From JAAXKN01 sp050258415 (GTDB lineage: Bacteria > Bacteroidota > Ignavibacteria > Ignavibacteriales > SURF-24): a stretch of DNA of 64,000 nucleotides. The DNA lies in the NCBI GenBank assembly GCA_050258415.1, contig JBLMYS010000147.1, positions 4,735-68,734 on the forward strand. Reading direction: 5' to 3'. Below the pieces are notes generated by a model. The model did not search any database and was not told the origin of the DNA. It saw nothing but the letters and a program-made list of their open reading frames with translations. The translations under genes were made by a program, and so were the position numbers. Shown piece by piece: positions 42,739-51,210 of this stretch. How positions within the stretch are numbered: the first letter of the stretch is position 1; every line of letters begins with the position of its first letter.

Positions 42739-43194
42739 CTACTTTCCTCCTATATCATAAGGCAGTTCATTTATAACCAGCCAATAAGGCCCAAGGCAGC
42801 TTATTAGCTGCACAAACTGGTTAAAATCAACAGGTTTAATTACATAGCTGTTTATACCCAGGCTGTAGCTGTTCATTATATCGTTCCTGTCGTTTGAGGT
42901 TGTCAGTACTACAACCGGAAGCAGCTTTGTCTCCGGGTTCCCGCGCAGCTGCCTGAGCACTTCAAGGCCGTTAATTCCGGGTAGATTGAGGTCCAGGAGT
43001 ATGACAGCAGGCAGTCTTTTATTGTCCCTTCCTGAATACTCCCCTCTTGCGAAGAGATAATCGAGAGCTTCAATTCCGTTCCTGGCGACAACAACCTCAT
43101 TGTTAATGTTATTTTTCTTCAGCGCGAGGAGTGTCAGCTCCTCGTCATCCTGATTATCTTCCACAAGCATTATGACCTTGTTTTCCAAATTCAT
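42739..43194 (-). CDS. Rcp1-like single-domain response regulator
   Basis: The 151-residue protein is a receiver alone: acidic VEDNQDDEELTLLALKKN, phospho-acceptor Asp68 in VILLDLNLPGINGLEVL, switch Thr in VLTTSNDRNDI and Lys in SYVIKPVDF. Its opening (LVEDNQDD.EL) and the long alpha2 insert (LFARGEYSGRDNKRLP) match the Rcp1/CheY-like group that partners cyanobacterial phytochromes and ethylene/light kinases. It has no output domain, so it acts as a phosphate shuttle. It lies 78 bp downstream of the ethylene-receptor-like kinase and one base before the receiver-PAS-kinase gene. Confidence 0.93.
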   Translation of the reverse strand: MNLENKVIMLVEDNQDDEELTLLALKKNNINNEVVVARNGIEALDYLFARGEYSGRDNKRLPAVILLDLNLPGINGLEVLRQLRGNPETKLLPVVVLTTSNDRNDIMNSYSLGINSYVIKPVDFNQFVQLISCLGPYWLVINELPYDIGGK

Positions 43195-43272
43195 TGCCGT
43201 TCACATTTTTTATAATTTAAACGTTTAACCAATAAAATTCAGGTTAAAAAATTGGGCGTTGCATTTATTGAT

Positions 43273-45096
43273 TCAGGATTCCTCCTGCTGCAAATAAAAA
43301 TAGAACACCGCCCCTTCACCCACCTTTCCCTCGGCCTTAATGCTACCCCCGTGCCGGTGTATAATTCTCTGAACTATGGCAAGGCCTATGCCCGAGCCTT
43401 CAAATTCCTTAGGTGTATGCAGGCGCTGAAAAGGCATAAAGATTCTGTCGGCGAATGCCTCATTGAAGCCCGCACCGTTATCGCGGATAAAGAACTGAGG
43501 CCTTCCATCATAGATTGTGTCCCCGATTTCGATTTCAGCATTTTCGCGCTTTGCCGTAAACTTCCAGGCGTTTCCTATCAAATTCTGCAGCATTATCCTT
43601 ATAAGGTTTTCATCGGCTTTTAGCTTGAGGCCGGAATGTATAATAAAGTTAACATGGCGCTCAGTCTCATTCCTTTGTAACTCCTCTGCAATTTCCCTGG
43701 AAATGGAAGTAATATCTACTTCCTTAATTTTCATTTCAGCCCTCGAAAGACGCGACAGGTTAAGCATGTCATCTATCAGAGCTCCCATGCGCTGGCTTGC
43801 ATTACGTATCCTGTTAAGATAGTTCTTAGCCTGCTCATCCAGTTTGTCGGAGTAGTCCTCCAGGAGTGAGAGACTGAAGCCGTCGATTCCTCTTAAAGGA
43901 GCTTTCAAGTCGTGCGACACGGAATAGCTGAAGGCTTCCAGCTCCTTATTTGTCTCGTTAAGCTGATGCGTTCTTTCAAGGACCTTCTCTTCGAGTGTCT
44001 CATTCAGCTGTTTTATTTCAAGCTCCGACTTCTTCTTTTCAGTTATTTCCGTATTAACCACAACTCCCCCGATTACCCTCTCATCCATTATTATTGGTGC
44101 CGCGGCTGTTCTTAGAACCAGTTCTTTTCCTGTTTTGAGGTTTACAAGATTTATTTCCGAAGTGGCCCTCTCTCCCTTAAGCGCCAGTGCAAAGGGCATA
44201 TTCTCTGGATTTACCTTCCTGCCCGAATCGGCATAACTAGCCCTGATCTTATCATAAAAATTTGGATCGCTGTTAAGCTCATCAAGACTGTCGATTCCTA
44301 GAAGCTCATAGGCTACAGAGTTAGCCTTTTTTAGTCCTGTTTCATCCCCCACAAATACTGCATCCGGGAGGCTTTCAAATATGGCGCTCAGTTCGGCAGC
44401 CCGCCTGCGTTCAGACACAAGGAATTTTTCCTTTTGCTCCTCGGCTTTTTTCCTCTGGGCTACTTCGGCTCTCAGTTTCCTGTTTGCCTCCTCGAGCTGT
44501 GCCGTCCTCTGCAGAACTCTCTTCTCAAGACTGGCATTAAGGCGCGTAATCTCCTCCTGAGCCCTATTCCTTTCCTGTATCTCTGTTTGCAGGTCCTCGT
44601 TTGTACTCTGCAGCATTAGCCTTCTTTCCTCAGAAAGCTTTGCATCCTGAATAATATTAATTATTCGGGGCACAACAGGCGGCAGAGCCACGGCAGTTGC
44701 AACGGAAGCTACGGCCGTTACAAGCTTAATTCCTCCTGAAAGCCAGTAGTAAGCATCCCAGAGAGTTACAACGTCCATAAGATGCGTTGTTCCGCAGGTA
44801 ATAATAAAAATCCCGAAGGCAACAAACATTTTGGCAAAGGGGATATCTTTTCTCGTTTTATAAATGAGTCTCCCCAGGGTAGTTGTAATTGCCCAGTATG
44901 AAAGGCCGATTAAAGAGTCCGAAGCCGCATGGAGCCACACCAGGTCCGGCGTCCAGAAGTAACAGTTCCCGTGGGGCATATAATCCGCGCTGAAAAGGTT
45001 TTTCACGAGCTGCGGCCAGAAGTATATTAATGCCATGGAGGCAATAATAAGTCCCGTTTCATACCGCAATAAAAATATGCGTATATATCTAAACAT
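43273..45096 (-). CDS. Ethylene-receptor-like membrane histidine kinase (ETR1-type sensor, PAS, kinase)
   Basis: The 607-residue protein has an extra first membrane helix (about 14-31) and the motif MPHGNCYFWTPDLVWLH, then three helices that align with the ethylene-binding domain of plant ETR1 and cyanobacterial Etr1: Asp60 (ETR1 D25), Tyr67 (Y32), Ile70 (I35), Cys101 and His105 in ITCGTTHLMDVVTLW (C65/H69). The ETR1 proline P36 is Thr71 here. Cys and His are the copper/ethylene ligands in ETR1. A coiled coil (about 150-215), a PAS domain (about 230-350), a kinase core with His395 in SVSHDLKAPLRGIDGF and a HATPase (QNLIGNAWKFT, GSGIGLAIVQRIIHRHGG) follow. It heads an operon with two receiver-containing genes. 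Whether it binds ethylene is untested. Confidence 0.88.
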   Translation of the reverse strand: MFRYIRIFLLRYETGLIIASMALIYFWPQLVKNLFSADYMPHGNCYFWTPDLVWLHAASDSLIGLSYWAITTTLGRLIYKTRKDIPFAKMFVAFGIFIITCGTTHLMDVVTLWDAYYWLSGGIKLVTAVASVATAVALPPVVPRIINIIQDAKLSEERRLMLQSTNEDLQTEIQERNRAQEEITRLNASLEKRVLQRTAQLEEANRKLRAEVAQRKKAEEQKEKFLVSERRRAAELSAIFESLPDAVFVGDETGLKKANSVAYELLGIDSLDELNSDPNFYDKIRASYADSGRKVNPENMPFALALKGERATSEINLVNLKTGKELVLRTAAAPIIMDERVIGGVVVNTEITEKKKSELEIKQLNETLEEKVLERTHQLNETNKELEAFSYSVSHDLKAPLRGIDGFSLSLLEDYSDKLDEQAKNYLNRIRNASQRMGALIDDMLNLSRLSRAEMKIKEVDITSISREIAEELQRNETERHVNFIIHSGLKLKADENLIRIMLQNLIGNAWKFTAKRENAEIEIGDTIYDGRPQFFIRDNGAGFNEAFADRIFMPFQRLHTPKEFEGSGIGLAIVQRIIHRHGGSIKAEGKVGEGAVFYFYLQQEES

Positions 45097-45195
45097 AGAT
45101 GATCTTTCTTAAATTACCTTATTATATTCAATTTAGCCTCAGAGATTAAAATTGTTCAAGGTTAAAATCCGTAGTTAAGCCTGATGTATTTACAA

Positions 45196-45224
45196 TTGCG
45201 GCATTATTTTCTAAATTATCTTTC
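45196..45224 (+). promoter_or_regulatory. Candidate promoter of the DUF423 gene
   Basis: TTG at 45196-45198, an 18-bp spacer and TATCTTTC at 45217-45224, one mismatch from the Bacteroidota TAnnTTTG box. The ATG at 45243 would leave a short leader. Confidence 0.4.
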
Positions 45225-45242
45225 AACAAGGAACTACGCACA

Positions 45243-45650
45243 ATGAAAAATAAATGGATACTTATTGCCGGAGTAATGGGATTTCTCGGTGTGGCGCTTG
45301 GAGCCTTCGGGGCCCACGGGCTAAAGAATTACCTGGGACCGCAGGATATAGACATTTACAAAACGGGAGTCTTATACCACCTGATACACAGCGCGGTACT
45401 TCTCTCAATAGGGTTCTATAATAATGCAAAACTAAATAAAGCCGCGGCTTTTATCTTTGCCGGAATTATTCTTTTCTCATTCTCATTATACCTCTATGCC
45501 ATAACAGGCATAAAGTTCCTTGCCTTCATCACCCCCATAGGAGGCGTGAGCTTCCTTATTGGCTGGGCCTTTATAGCATACTACGGAAATAAAAATCCCC
45601 CCGCCCCACGAGCTAAAGCTCATGGCTATTCAGCTGAGAAAGCCCGCTAA
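45243..45650 (+). CDS. DUF423 family inner-membrane protein
   Basis: The 135-residue protein has four membrane helices and the family signature VMGFLGVALGAFGAHGLK plus YHLIHSAVLL. DUF423 (YgdD-like) proteins are small bacterial membrane proteins without a proven role. Family members normally end about here with IAYYG; this one carries an extra tail (NPPAPRAKAHGYSAEKAR) encoded by an inserted-looking double-hairpin element that also supplies the stop codon. A single-gene unit, divergent from the ethylene-receptor-like kinase. Confidence 0.9.
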   Translation: MKNKWILIAGVMGFLGVALGAFGAHGLKNYLGPQDIDIYKTGVLYHLIHSAVLLSIGFYNNAKLNKAAAFIFAGIILFSFSLYLYAITGIKFLAFITPIGGVSFLIGWAFIAYYGNKNPPAPRAKAHGYSAEKAR

Positions 45651-45658
45651 AGCGGGCT
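45606..45658. repeat. Double-hairpin repeat element at the DUF423 3' end
   Basis: Two hairpins with the same TAAA loop lie side by side: CCACGAGC/GCTCATGG (one mismatch) at 45606-45625 and AGCCCGC/GCGGGCT at 45641-45658, joined by a spacer with the palindrome CAGCTG. It resembles REP-like dispersed palindromes. The second hairpin spans the stop codon. Confidence 0.65.
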
Positions 45659-45688
45659 CACAGAAATTTCCTGTCATACCTTTCCGAC

Positions 45689-45709
45689 GGACCTCGGACG
45701 TCGGACCTT
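45689..45709. repeat. Heptanucleotide tandem repeat, GRACCTY class (short copy)
   Basis: Three 7-mers in phase: GGACCTC, GGACGTC, GGACCTT. Shortest of the three clear copies in the window. Confidence 0.65.
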
Positions 45710-45937
45710 TCTTCCCCATGGCTTAAAATTTGAATCATATTAATGTTTAATGGGATTTGCCGGAATGCAGGATATCAAAAGCCCCAAAATAAGTTCTGTT
45801 TAAGTCTTTTATTCTGCTTCCTAATGGCGAGCCATTCACTTTTACAGGTAAATTTTACATGTACATGTTACATGTAGCCCAAAAAGGACACAACAAACAG
45901 AGAATGTTACAGATAAATTTTGACTAAATAAAACAAT

Positions 45938-45968
45938 GCCGCCCGTATGCTGGAACCATCCGGGCGGC
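45938..45968 (+). promoter_or_regulatory. GC-rich hairpin in the leader of the M43-like gene
   Basis: GCCGCCCG and CGGGCGGC form an 8-bp stem, extendable to 10 with flanking A-U and G-U pairs, around a 15-base loop. It stands out from the AT-rich surroundings and may be an RNA structure. Confidence 0.5.
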
Positions 45969-45983
45969 GTAAATGCAAACACT

Positions 45984-46030
45984 AAGGCGGGGTCAACTTT
46001 CACCACTACGGGTGAAGTACGCCTTTTTGT
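45984..46030 (+). terminator. Attenuator-like hairpin with T-run upstream of the M43-like gene
   Basis: AAGGCG pairs with CGCCTT, enclosing an inner stem TTCACC/GGTGAA, and TTTTTGTTT follows. It lies 48 bp before the start codon at 46078, in the position of a transcription attenuator rather than at the end of a gene. Confidence 0.5.
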
Positions 46031-46077
46031 TTGCTCAGGCTAAAATAATAAAATCCACAACAAAAGGGGAGAGTTCT

Positions 46078-49000
46078 ATGAAGCTAAAAACTACAATTCT
46101 CATTCTAAGTCTCATAGCACTTCAGATCAGCCTGAAGGCTCAGGAGAAATGCCTTACTGCGCTGAACGTTCAGGAGCTTACGACACAAAACCCGCTGCTG
46201 GCATCCGGCATGAATAACCTGGATATTTATATACAGGAGAAGATGCCGGAGGCCTTAAATCAGGTCGCCTCTGGCCAGATGAACCTTATCAGAATTCCCG
46301 TCGTCGTTCACATCGTCTATAACCCGGCAGTCTCTGAGGAAAATATCAGCGATCAGGATATCCAGTCACAGATAAGAATACTGAATGAAAATTTCAGGAA
46401 AAGCCTCGACGGCACAGATGCAATGATAGAGTTCTATCTTGCAGACATAGATCCTTCGGGCAATCCCACAAACGGCGTCACAAGAACAGCCACCAGCCAC
46501 AACGCATTCTACTGGCAGGTCAAGGACGGAAAAGACATGACAGCCGTTAAGTATTCTTCACTAGGAGGAATTGACGCCTGGGATACAGGACTCTATCTTA
46601 ATATATGGGTGTGCGATTTAATGTACAATATGGGTGTAACTTACGGATACGCTCAACTCCCTTTCTACTCCGGAGACACACAGAGTGAACTTTATGAAAA
46701 AGCTTCCGATGGGATTGTAATAGACTATAAGGCTTTCGGAGGCGCTGGCTCTAAAAAATATCCCGGGGTCGACAGGGCGAGAACTGCAACACATCAGACA
46801 GGACACTGGCTGGGACTTAAGGACGCTCAGAGTAAATCTTCGGACCTGAAGCCTTCGGCAAACTACATGAACAGCAACCTCGACCAGAATACAAACTCAT
46901 TTACAAAAGAACAGATCGCCCTCATGCGCGCAGTGCTTGCGGGCCCCAGAAATTCACTTTTTAACCGTACACTCAGTATCTCTGTAAATATCGACCAGAA
47001 ACTTACCGATAGCTCCTCGGTTGGAAGCATCGGAATGTGGGACGGCAGCTCTTTTGTCATGAAAAACAACCTTCCCGCTGCACTCAGCTTTAAGAAAGGC
47101 TCGTCTGTTGCATTAAGGAGCGACAAGGAAGTTTACAATAATCAGAAATTCCATCACTGGACAGGCGCTTCGGTAGATGATATTCAGCAGATAATAAATG
47201 TTGATAACACTACGGGTAAATCCCTCACTTCACAGTTTGAACCAGTCTACGATAGAGTTACAGTTAAAAACAGCCTGGAAGGAACTGATGTAACAGGTGG
47301 GCAAATAGGCTTTAAGGATCCATGGCTTATGGACTACAAAGATTCATCCTTTGCCGGTGAATTAAGGAACCAGGGAATGAATGCACCTCTAAAAGAAAAA
47401 ACTTCTCCTTTTACTCCTTCATTTACAACGCCTAATAATGGGGACCTTCATAAGGGAGTATTCTTAAACCTGAGCACTTCATCTTCCAGCTATTATTCAG
47501 CAAAAGCTCCCGACATTCAGGATATACTCATTAACAGCGACGGGAAGCTTCACAAATTCTATTTCCAGAAATGGAATGGAAACGATGTAACTTTCGGTGA
47601 TCAGTATTCAGCTGAAACTCCAGTTACATTTACCAGTGGAACTTCAACAGCAAACGCAGTTCTTAAAGGCACACACTTATCAGACAACCCGAATGCCTTT
47701 TCCGGCAACGGACGGAGAAAATTCATTATGACTCCTGATGGCTATCTGCACCTCGTTTATTCCAGCATGGGAAAAGTATGGTATGAGGTAAGCAAGGATA
47801 AAGGAAAAAGCTGGATGCTCATGAATAACGGAAAGCCTCTTGATGAAGGATCGTCAAAACTCCCCTCCATAGACTACTATGAAAATAACGTTGTAATTGC
47901 ATGGCAGAGCATTGATAACTCAGGAAAATCAAATATTAAGCTCCAGGTATTCTCAAACGTTTCCGGTGAATACACAGCGCAGGCTCTGAGCATAATACCT
48001 ATAGAAGAATCTTATAACACTGATGCGTCGCCTCTTGTTGCATGGGGCTACGCAGGGAAATCTGTTCTTCTCTGGGAGACAAAAGGAACTTATGGCGGCC
48101 TTGCATATAAGTATGGGCAGATAAGCAGCTCACAGATCTCATGGAGCACGGGCGGAACAATTCCGGGCACAGACAGCACGGCAGTAAGCGCCGCAGTTTC
48201 ATCGGCAAAGGATATAGCCTCACAGAACATTTTCAACCTCGCATGGCAGCAGGGCGAAATGCCTTATGCAATGATATATTACCTGAAGATGCAGTTAAAC
48301 GATTTGGGCATTATGGATGGAAATGCGCTTCCCTTCTTTCTTTCCATCTATGCTAACTTCAATACCAATGTGAGCCCTTCAATTATTTCCTTATCGGGCG
48401 GGGGTGCAAGAATGGCGTGGAAAGGATATAATGAAATAGGTTCCGACTGGGGAGAGTACTACGTTGTTCTAGCTAATCCCGATAACCCCTGGTATATGCA
48501 GTATTTTAACAAGTATGCCGGACAGGTATATTCGCCTCAGATAAGCCTTGGAAGTGATACTTATATTGTTGGCTGGAGCGAGCCGATGGATAACCGTTAT
48601 GAAGCAGTCTGTACAAACAGCAGCACTTCAATCGGATTGAAATCTATTTCAGGCGCAGACGGGCGCAATATTCAGATCAACAATGGGGGCATGAGCAGTG
48701 AGATGTTTGTAACCGCCTTCCGTTCAGAAAATGCATCTCTTCCATACTCATTCATGCAGTCGGCAGCAATTGGTACGCCAACAGCAAATAAATCTTCCGA
48801 GGCTTTAAGCGGCAGGACAGTTGGACTCGTAAAAGATAAGGCACAGTTCTATCTCACTCTTGGAAACATTCAGTCAGACAAAGTGAATATTCATTTCAAA
48901 GAAGTAAGTAATAAAAATGACAAATCAGCATTTACAAAATATCTCGAGACAGAACCTTTCCTGCTAAGCGATAAATCCGGTCTTTCATTTACTGCACGCT

Positions 49001-49596
49001 GCGGAGTGAAGGATTCGCTTGCAGCGGTAAAAGCCTTAAAAGACGGGAAGTATGCATCGTTCAAAGTTGAGATGGTTGATGATGCTTCAGGCGATGTACT
49101 TGGAAATTATTTTGATGCGAAGATAATGAAAGATAATTTTTTCAGCATGAAAGAATCCCGGTACAATGTAAACACTGATGGAATAGGAAACAAGCTTGTG
49201 AGCTTAAGGATAGTTTCAGATAATAATATTGATGCGGAATATTTTATTGCCGACCGGTCAACAGGTAAAGAGGCAATGTTAACTCAGTCAGTAACATCAA
49301 TGAATGTAAATTATTCTGGCTCTGTAAAAGTAAATGAATATTCTTTATCGCAAAATTATCCGAATCCATTTAATCCTTCAACAGTAATAAACTATGAAGT
49401 GCCGAAAGCTTCAAATGTAACGATCCGCGTTTACGATATGTTAGGGAAAGAGGTTTCAGTGCTTGTTGACGGGTATAAAGAAGAAGGACGATACCAGGTC
49501 CAGTTCAACGCAAAAGACCTTCCGAGCGGAATGTATATCTACCAGATTAGAGCCGGTGAATACACCTCAGTGCGTAAGATGATGCTTCTGAAATAA
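46078..49596 (+). CDS. Secreted M43-like (cytophagalysin-type) protein with degenerate active site and T9SS tail
   Basis: The start follows AAGGGGAGAG and gives MKLKTTILILSLIALQISLKAQ, a signal peptide, in a 1172-residue protein. Residues about 70-285 have the M43 layout (RIPVVVHIVYN, NLNIWVCDL-like YLNIWVCDL, TYGYAQLPFY), but the zinc motif HExxHxxGLxH reads H239-Q240-T-G-H243-W-L-G-L-K-D249: the catalytic Glu is Gln and the third His is Asp. The later NYMNS Met-turn is kept. The middle has sialidase/BNR-like segments (DGYLHLVYSS, EVSKDKGKSW) and the end is a T9SS type A domain (SQNYPNPFNPSTVINYE). It is probably a non-enzymatic surface protein derived from a protease. Upstream in-frame sequence to 45973 belongs to the leader. 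Confidence 0.85.
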   Translation: MKLKTTILILSLIALQISLKAQEKCLTALNVQELTTQNPLLASGMNNLDIYIQEKMPEALNQVASGQMNLIRIPVVVHIVYNPAVSEENISDQDIQSQIRILNENFRKSLDGTDAMIEFYLADIDPSGNPTNGVTRTATSHNAFYWQVKDGKDMTAVKYSSLGGIDAWDTGLYLNIWVCDLMYNMGVTYGYAQLPFYSGDTQSELYEKASDGIVIDYKAFGGAGSKKYPGVDRARTATHQTGHWLGLKDAQSKSSDLKPSANYMNSNLDQNTNSFTKEQIALMRAVLAGPRNSLFNRTLSISVNIDQKLTDSSSVGSIGMWDGSSFVMKNNLPAALSFKKGSSVALRSDKEVYNNQKFHHWTGASVDDIQQIINVDNTTGKSLTSQFEPVYDRVTVKNSLEGTDVTGGQIGFKDPWLMDYKDSSFAGELRNQGMNAPLKEKTSPFTPSFTTPNNGDLHKGVFLNLSTSSSSYYSAKAPDIQDILINSDGKLHKFYFQKWNGNDVTFGDQYSAETPVTFTSGTSTANAVLKGTHLSDNPNAFSGNGRRKFIMTPDGYLHLVYSSMGKVWYEVSKDKGKSWMLMNNGKPLDEGSSKLPSIDYYENNVVIAWQSIDNSGKSNIKLQVFSNVSGEYTAQALSIIPIEESYNTDASPLVAWGYAGKSVLLWETKGTYGGLAYKYGQISSSQISWSTGGTIPGTDSTAVSAAVSSAKDIASQNIFNLAWQQGEMPYAMIYYLKMQLNDLGIMDGNALPFFLSIYANFNTNVSPSIISLSGGGARMAWKGYNEIGSDWGEYYVVLANPDNPWYMQYFNKYAGQVYSPQISLGSDTYIVGWSEPMDNRYEAVCTNSSTSIGLKSISGADGRNIQINNGGMSSEMFVTAFRSENASLPYSFMQSAAIGTPTANKSSEALSGRTVGLVKDKAQFYLTLGNIQSDKVNIHFKEVSNKNDKSAFTKYLETEPFLLSDKSGLSFTARCGVKDSLAAVKALKDGKYASFKVEMVDDASGDVLGNYFDAKIMKDNFFSMKESRYNVNTDGIGNKLVSLRIVSDNNIDAEYFIADRSTGKEAMLTQSVTSMNVNYSGSVKVNEYSLSQNYPNPFNPSTVINYEVPKASNVTIRVYDMLGKEVSVLVDGYKEEGRYQVQFNAKDLPSGMYIYQIRAGEYTSVRKMMLLK

Positions 49597-49617
49597 TTAC
49601 TTGGCTGGAAGGCTCAC

Positions 49618-49655
49618 AAAGGCAGAGGTCCTCCCAAGGGTCTCTGCCTTTTTTA
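49618..49655 (+). terminator. Rho-independent terminator after the M43-like gene
   Basis: AAAGGCAGAG pairs with CTCTGCCTTT, followed by TTTTATTT, about 22 bp after the stop. Confidence 0.85.
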
Positions 49656-49840
49656 TTTAACCCGGCCGGATTCAAATGCTTCGGTCTGCGGTTCTCCTCA
49701 GAATGACTAACAGCCTGAGGGGTATTTTAATGAATTAAGTTCACCCGCCTCGATTTTAATTTAATATTTATCTATCTTTTTATTCTGATTTTTCGAGACT
49801 CGTTTATCTTTTCCAAAATAAAATACAGGAGTCGTTTATT

Positions 49841-51094
49841 ATGGTTCCACGTCTCTCAGTACTTTTTTTGTTTCTTTTCACAACAGCCTCTTTTGCCCAG
49901 ACGGGCACTGAGAATCCCGATTCATTGCTCCTCGAGGGCAATTTCCTCAAGCTTCAGGAAGTTCTCAGTAATGAAAACGCATCTAAGGCCGCCTCCTACC
50001 AGGGGATAATCGCTGCCGTAAAGGAAGTCACTAAACTGGATAATAAAGGCCTTCTGATCCAACAGGCTAAGAACTATACGAATAATTATAGGGAAGCCTT
50101 TGTGGGGATTTGGGCTTCAAAAGCTTTCATGAAATTCAAATCCTCGGCCGATAAAGGGAATGAGGATGAGGCAATCAGGTATTTCTACATTGCCCGTTTC
50201 TTTAAGAACAATTATATCTCCGGCCTTAAAATCTCCCTGGACAGGGAATTCAAAGAGGCCCGGGAATGCTATAACCGCAGGGAATTTAACAGATCGCTTG
50301 AACTAAGCCAGTATGTTGAAAGTATAACCAACGGCAATCCATTCTTCGCTCAGTCGTTTAAGGACTCTGTTAAGTTCTTCAGCCTGAGGGTAAAAGAAAA
50401 ATTTATGACAGATGAGAAGGAGAAAAAAGACTGGCTCCTGGAGGAGAAAAATGATTATAGATTCAGTGTCACTTTAGGTGGCGGCCTGCTTTATTATCCC
50501 TCACTCACGCAGTACGATTTTATATATTTACTAAAAGACCCTATAAATCTGAAAAAGATACCATTGCACATACCGGCAAAGATAAAAGGAGAAGTGGGCT
50601 TCGGATATTCATTTTCTGCGGGTTATAAAGTGCTGGATTACCTCAGGCTTAACTTTTTATATTCTGCCGGAAGTGTGAAATATAAAGAACTGGAACTGCC
50701 TCAAACCATAGGAAAAACCAGCCTTGAGGTTAAGAATTCAGATTTCCTCCTCTCAGCCAGATATTATCCTAAAACCACAGCGGGCATATGCCCCTATATT
50801 GGACTTGGTTACGGATACAGCAGTTTTACAAGGAGCAGTTTTTCTTCTATAACCAAATACCGTAATTACCTGGCTAATTATGGTCAAATAGATCAGCTCA
50901 TTGAGCTTTCGATGCCTGAGAACAGTTTCAGTACATCAGTGTTAAATGCAGTTTTCGGCCTGGATTATGTTCCCTCTGCTGAGAGCCATTTTATGTACAA
51001 CCTCGGCTTTTCCTTTGACAAGTCCTCTCAGGCTGATTACTTTCTTAAAGGATATAAATTGGCAGTTGGATTTTATGCAGGCATATTACTCTAA
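49841..51094 (+). CDS. Secreted protein with helical N-terminal part and barrel-like C-terminal part, unknown
   Basis: The 417-residue protein has a signal peptide (MVPRLSVLFLFLFTTASFAQ). Residues about 25-205 are charged and helix-rich with TPR-like spacing (FYIARFFKNNYISGLKI, ARECYNRREFNRSLEL). From about residue 210 the sequence changes to alternating strands with aromatic residues (LGGGLLYYPS, GFGYSFSAGYKVLDYLRLNF, YIGLGYGYSSFT) ending GYKLAVGFYAGILL, like an outer-membrane barrel. I do not recognise a named family. It is a single-gene unit between terminators. An outer-membrane protein with a periplasmic helical domain is the best structural description. Confidence 0.65.
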   Translation: MVPRLSVLFLFLFTTASFAQTGTENPDSLLLEGNFLKLQEVLSNENASKAASYQGIIAAVKEVTKLDNKGLLIQQAKNYTNNYREAFVGIWASKAFMKFKSSADKGNEDEAIRYFYIARFFKNNYISGLKISLDREFKEARECYNRREFNRSLELSQYVESITNGNPFFAQSFKDSVKFFSLRVKEKFMTDEKEKKDWLLEEKNDYRFSVTLGGGLLYYPSLTQYDFIYLLKDPINLKKIPLHIPAKIKGEVGFGYSFSAGYKVLDYLRLNFLYSAGSVKYKELELPQTIGKTSLEVKNSDFLLSARYYPKTTAGICPYIGLGYGYSSFTRSSFSSITKYRNYLANYGQIDQLIELSMPENSFSTSVLNAVFGLDYVPSAESHFMYNLGFSFDKSSQADYFLKGYKLAVGFYAGILL

Positions 51095-51095
51095 A

Positions 51096-51189
51096 AACGG
51101 ATAGGATTTATGAGAATATAAGTACCCGGGGTTGGTCATCCTGCGCGGATAGTTCCACACCCCGGGAGAATAGCCACGCTAAATCCGTT
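51096..51189. repeat. Nested inverted repeats between convergent genes
   Basis: Outer arms AACGGAT (51096-51102) and ATCCGTT (51183-51189), inner arms CCCGGGGT (51125-51132) and ACCCCGGG (51159-51166). It fills almost the whole 116-bp gap and may act as a two-way terminator or be a REP-like repeat. One GRACCTY-type heptad (GGACGTC) follows at 51200. Confidence 0.6.
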
Positions 51190-51210
51190 CTAAAGGACCG
51201 GACGTCGGGT

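Larger units (their letters stand above)
45651..46077. promoter_or_regulatory. Complex leader region upstream of the M43-like gene
   Basis: This 427-bp gap contains three GRACCTY heptads (45689-45709), a direct repeat TTACAGRTAAATTTT at 45842-45856 and 45907-45921, the palindrome ACATGTACATGT at 45857-45868, a GC-rich hairpin at 45938-45968 and a hairpin with a T-run at 45984-46030. No gene is credible inside it. Confidence 0.55.

Noticed and set aside
45973..46077. Upstream in-frame extension of the M43-like protein
   Set aside because: It covers the hairpin leader; the Met at 46078 begins a textbook signal peptide after a good ribosome site.
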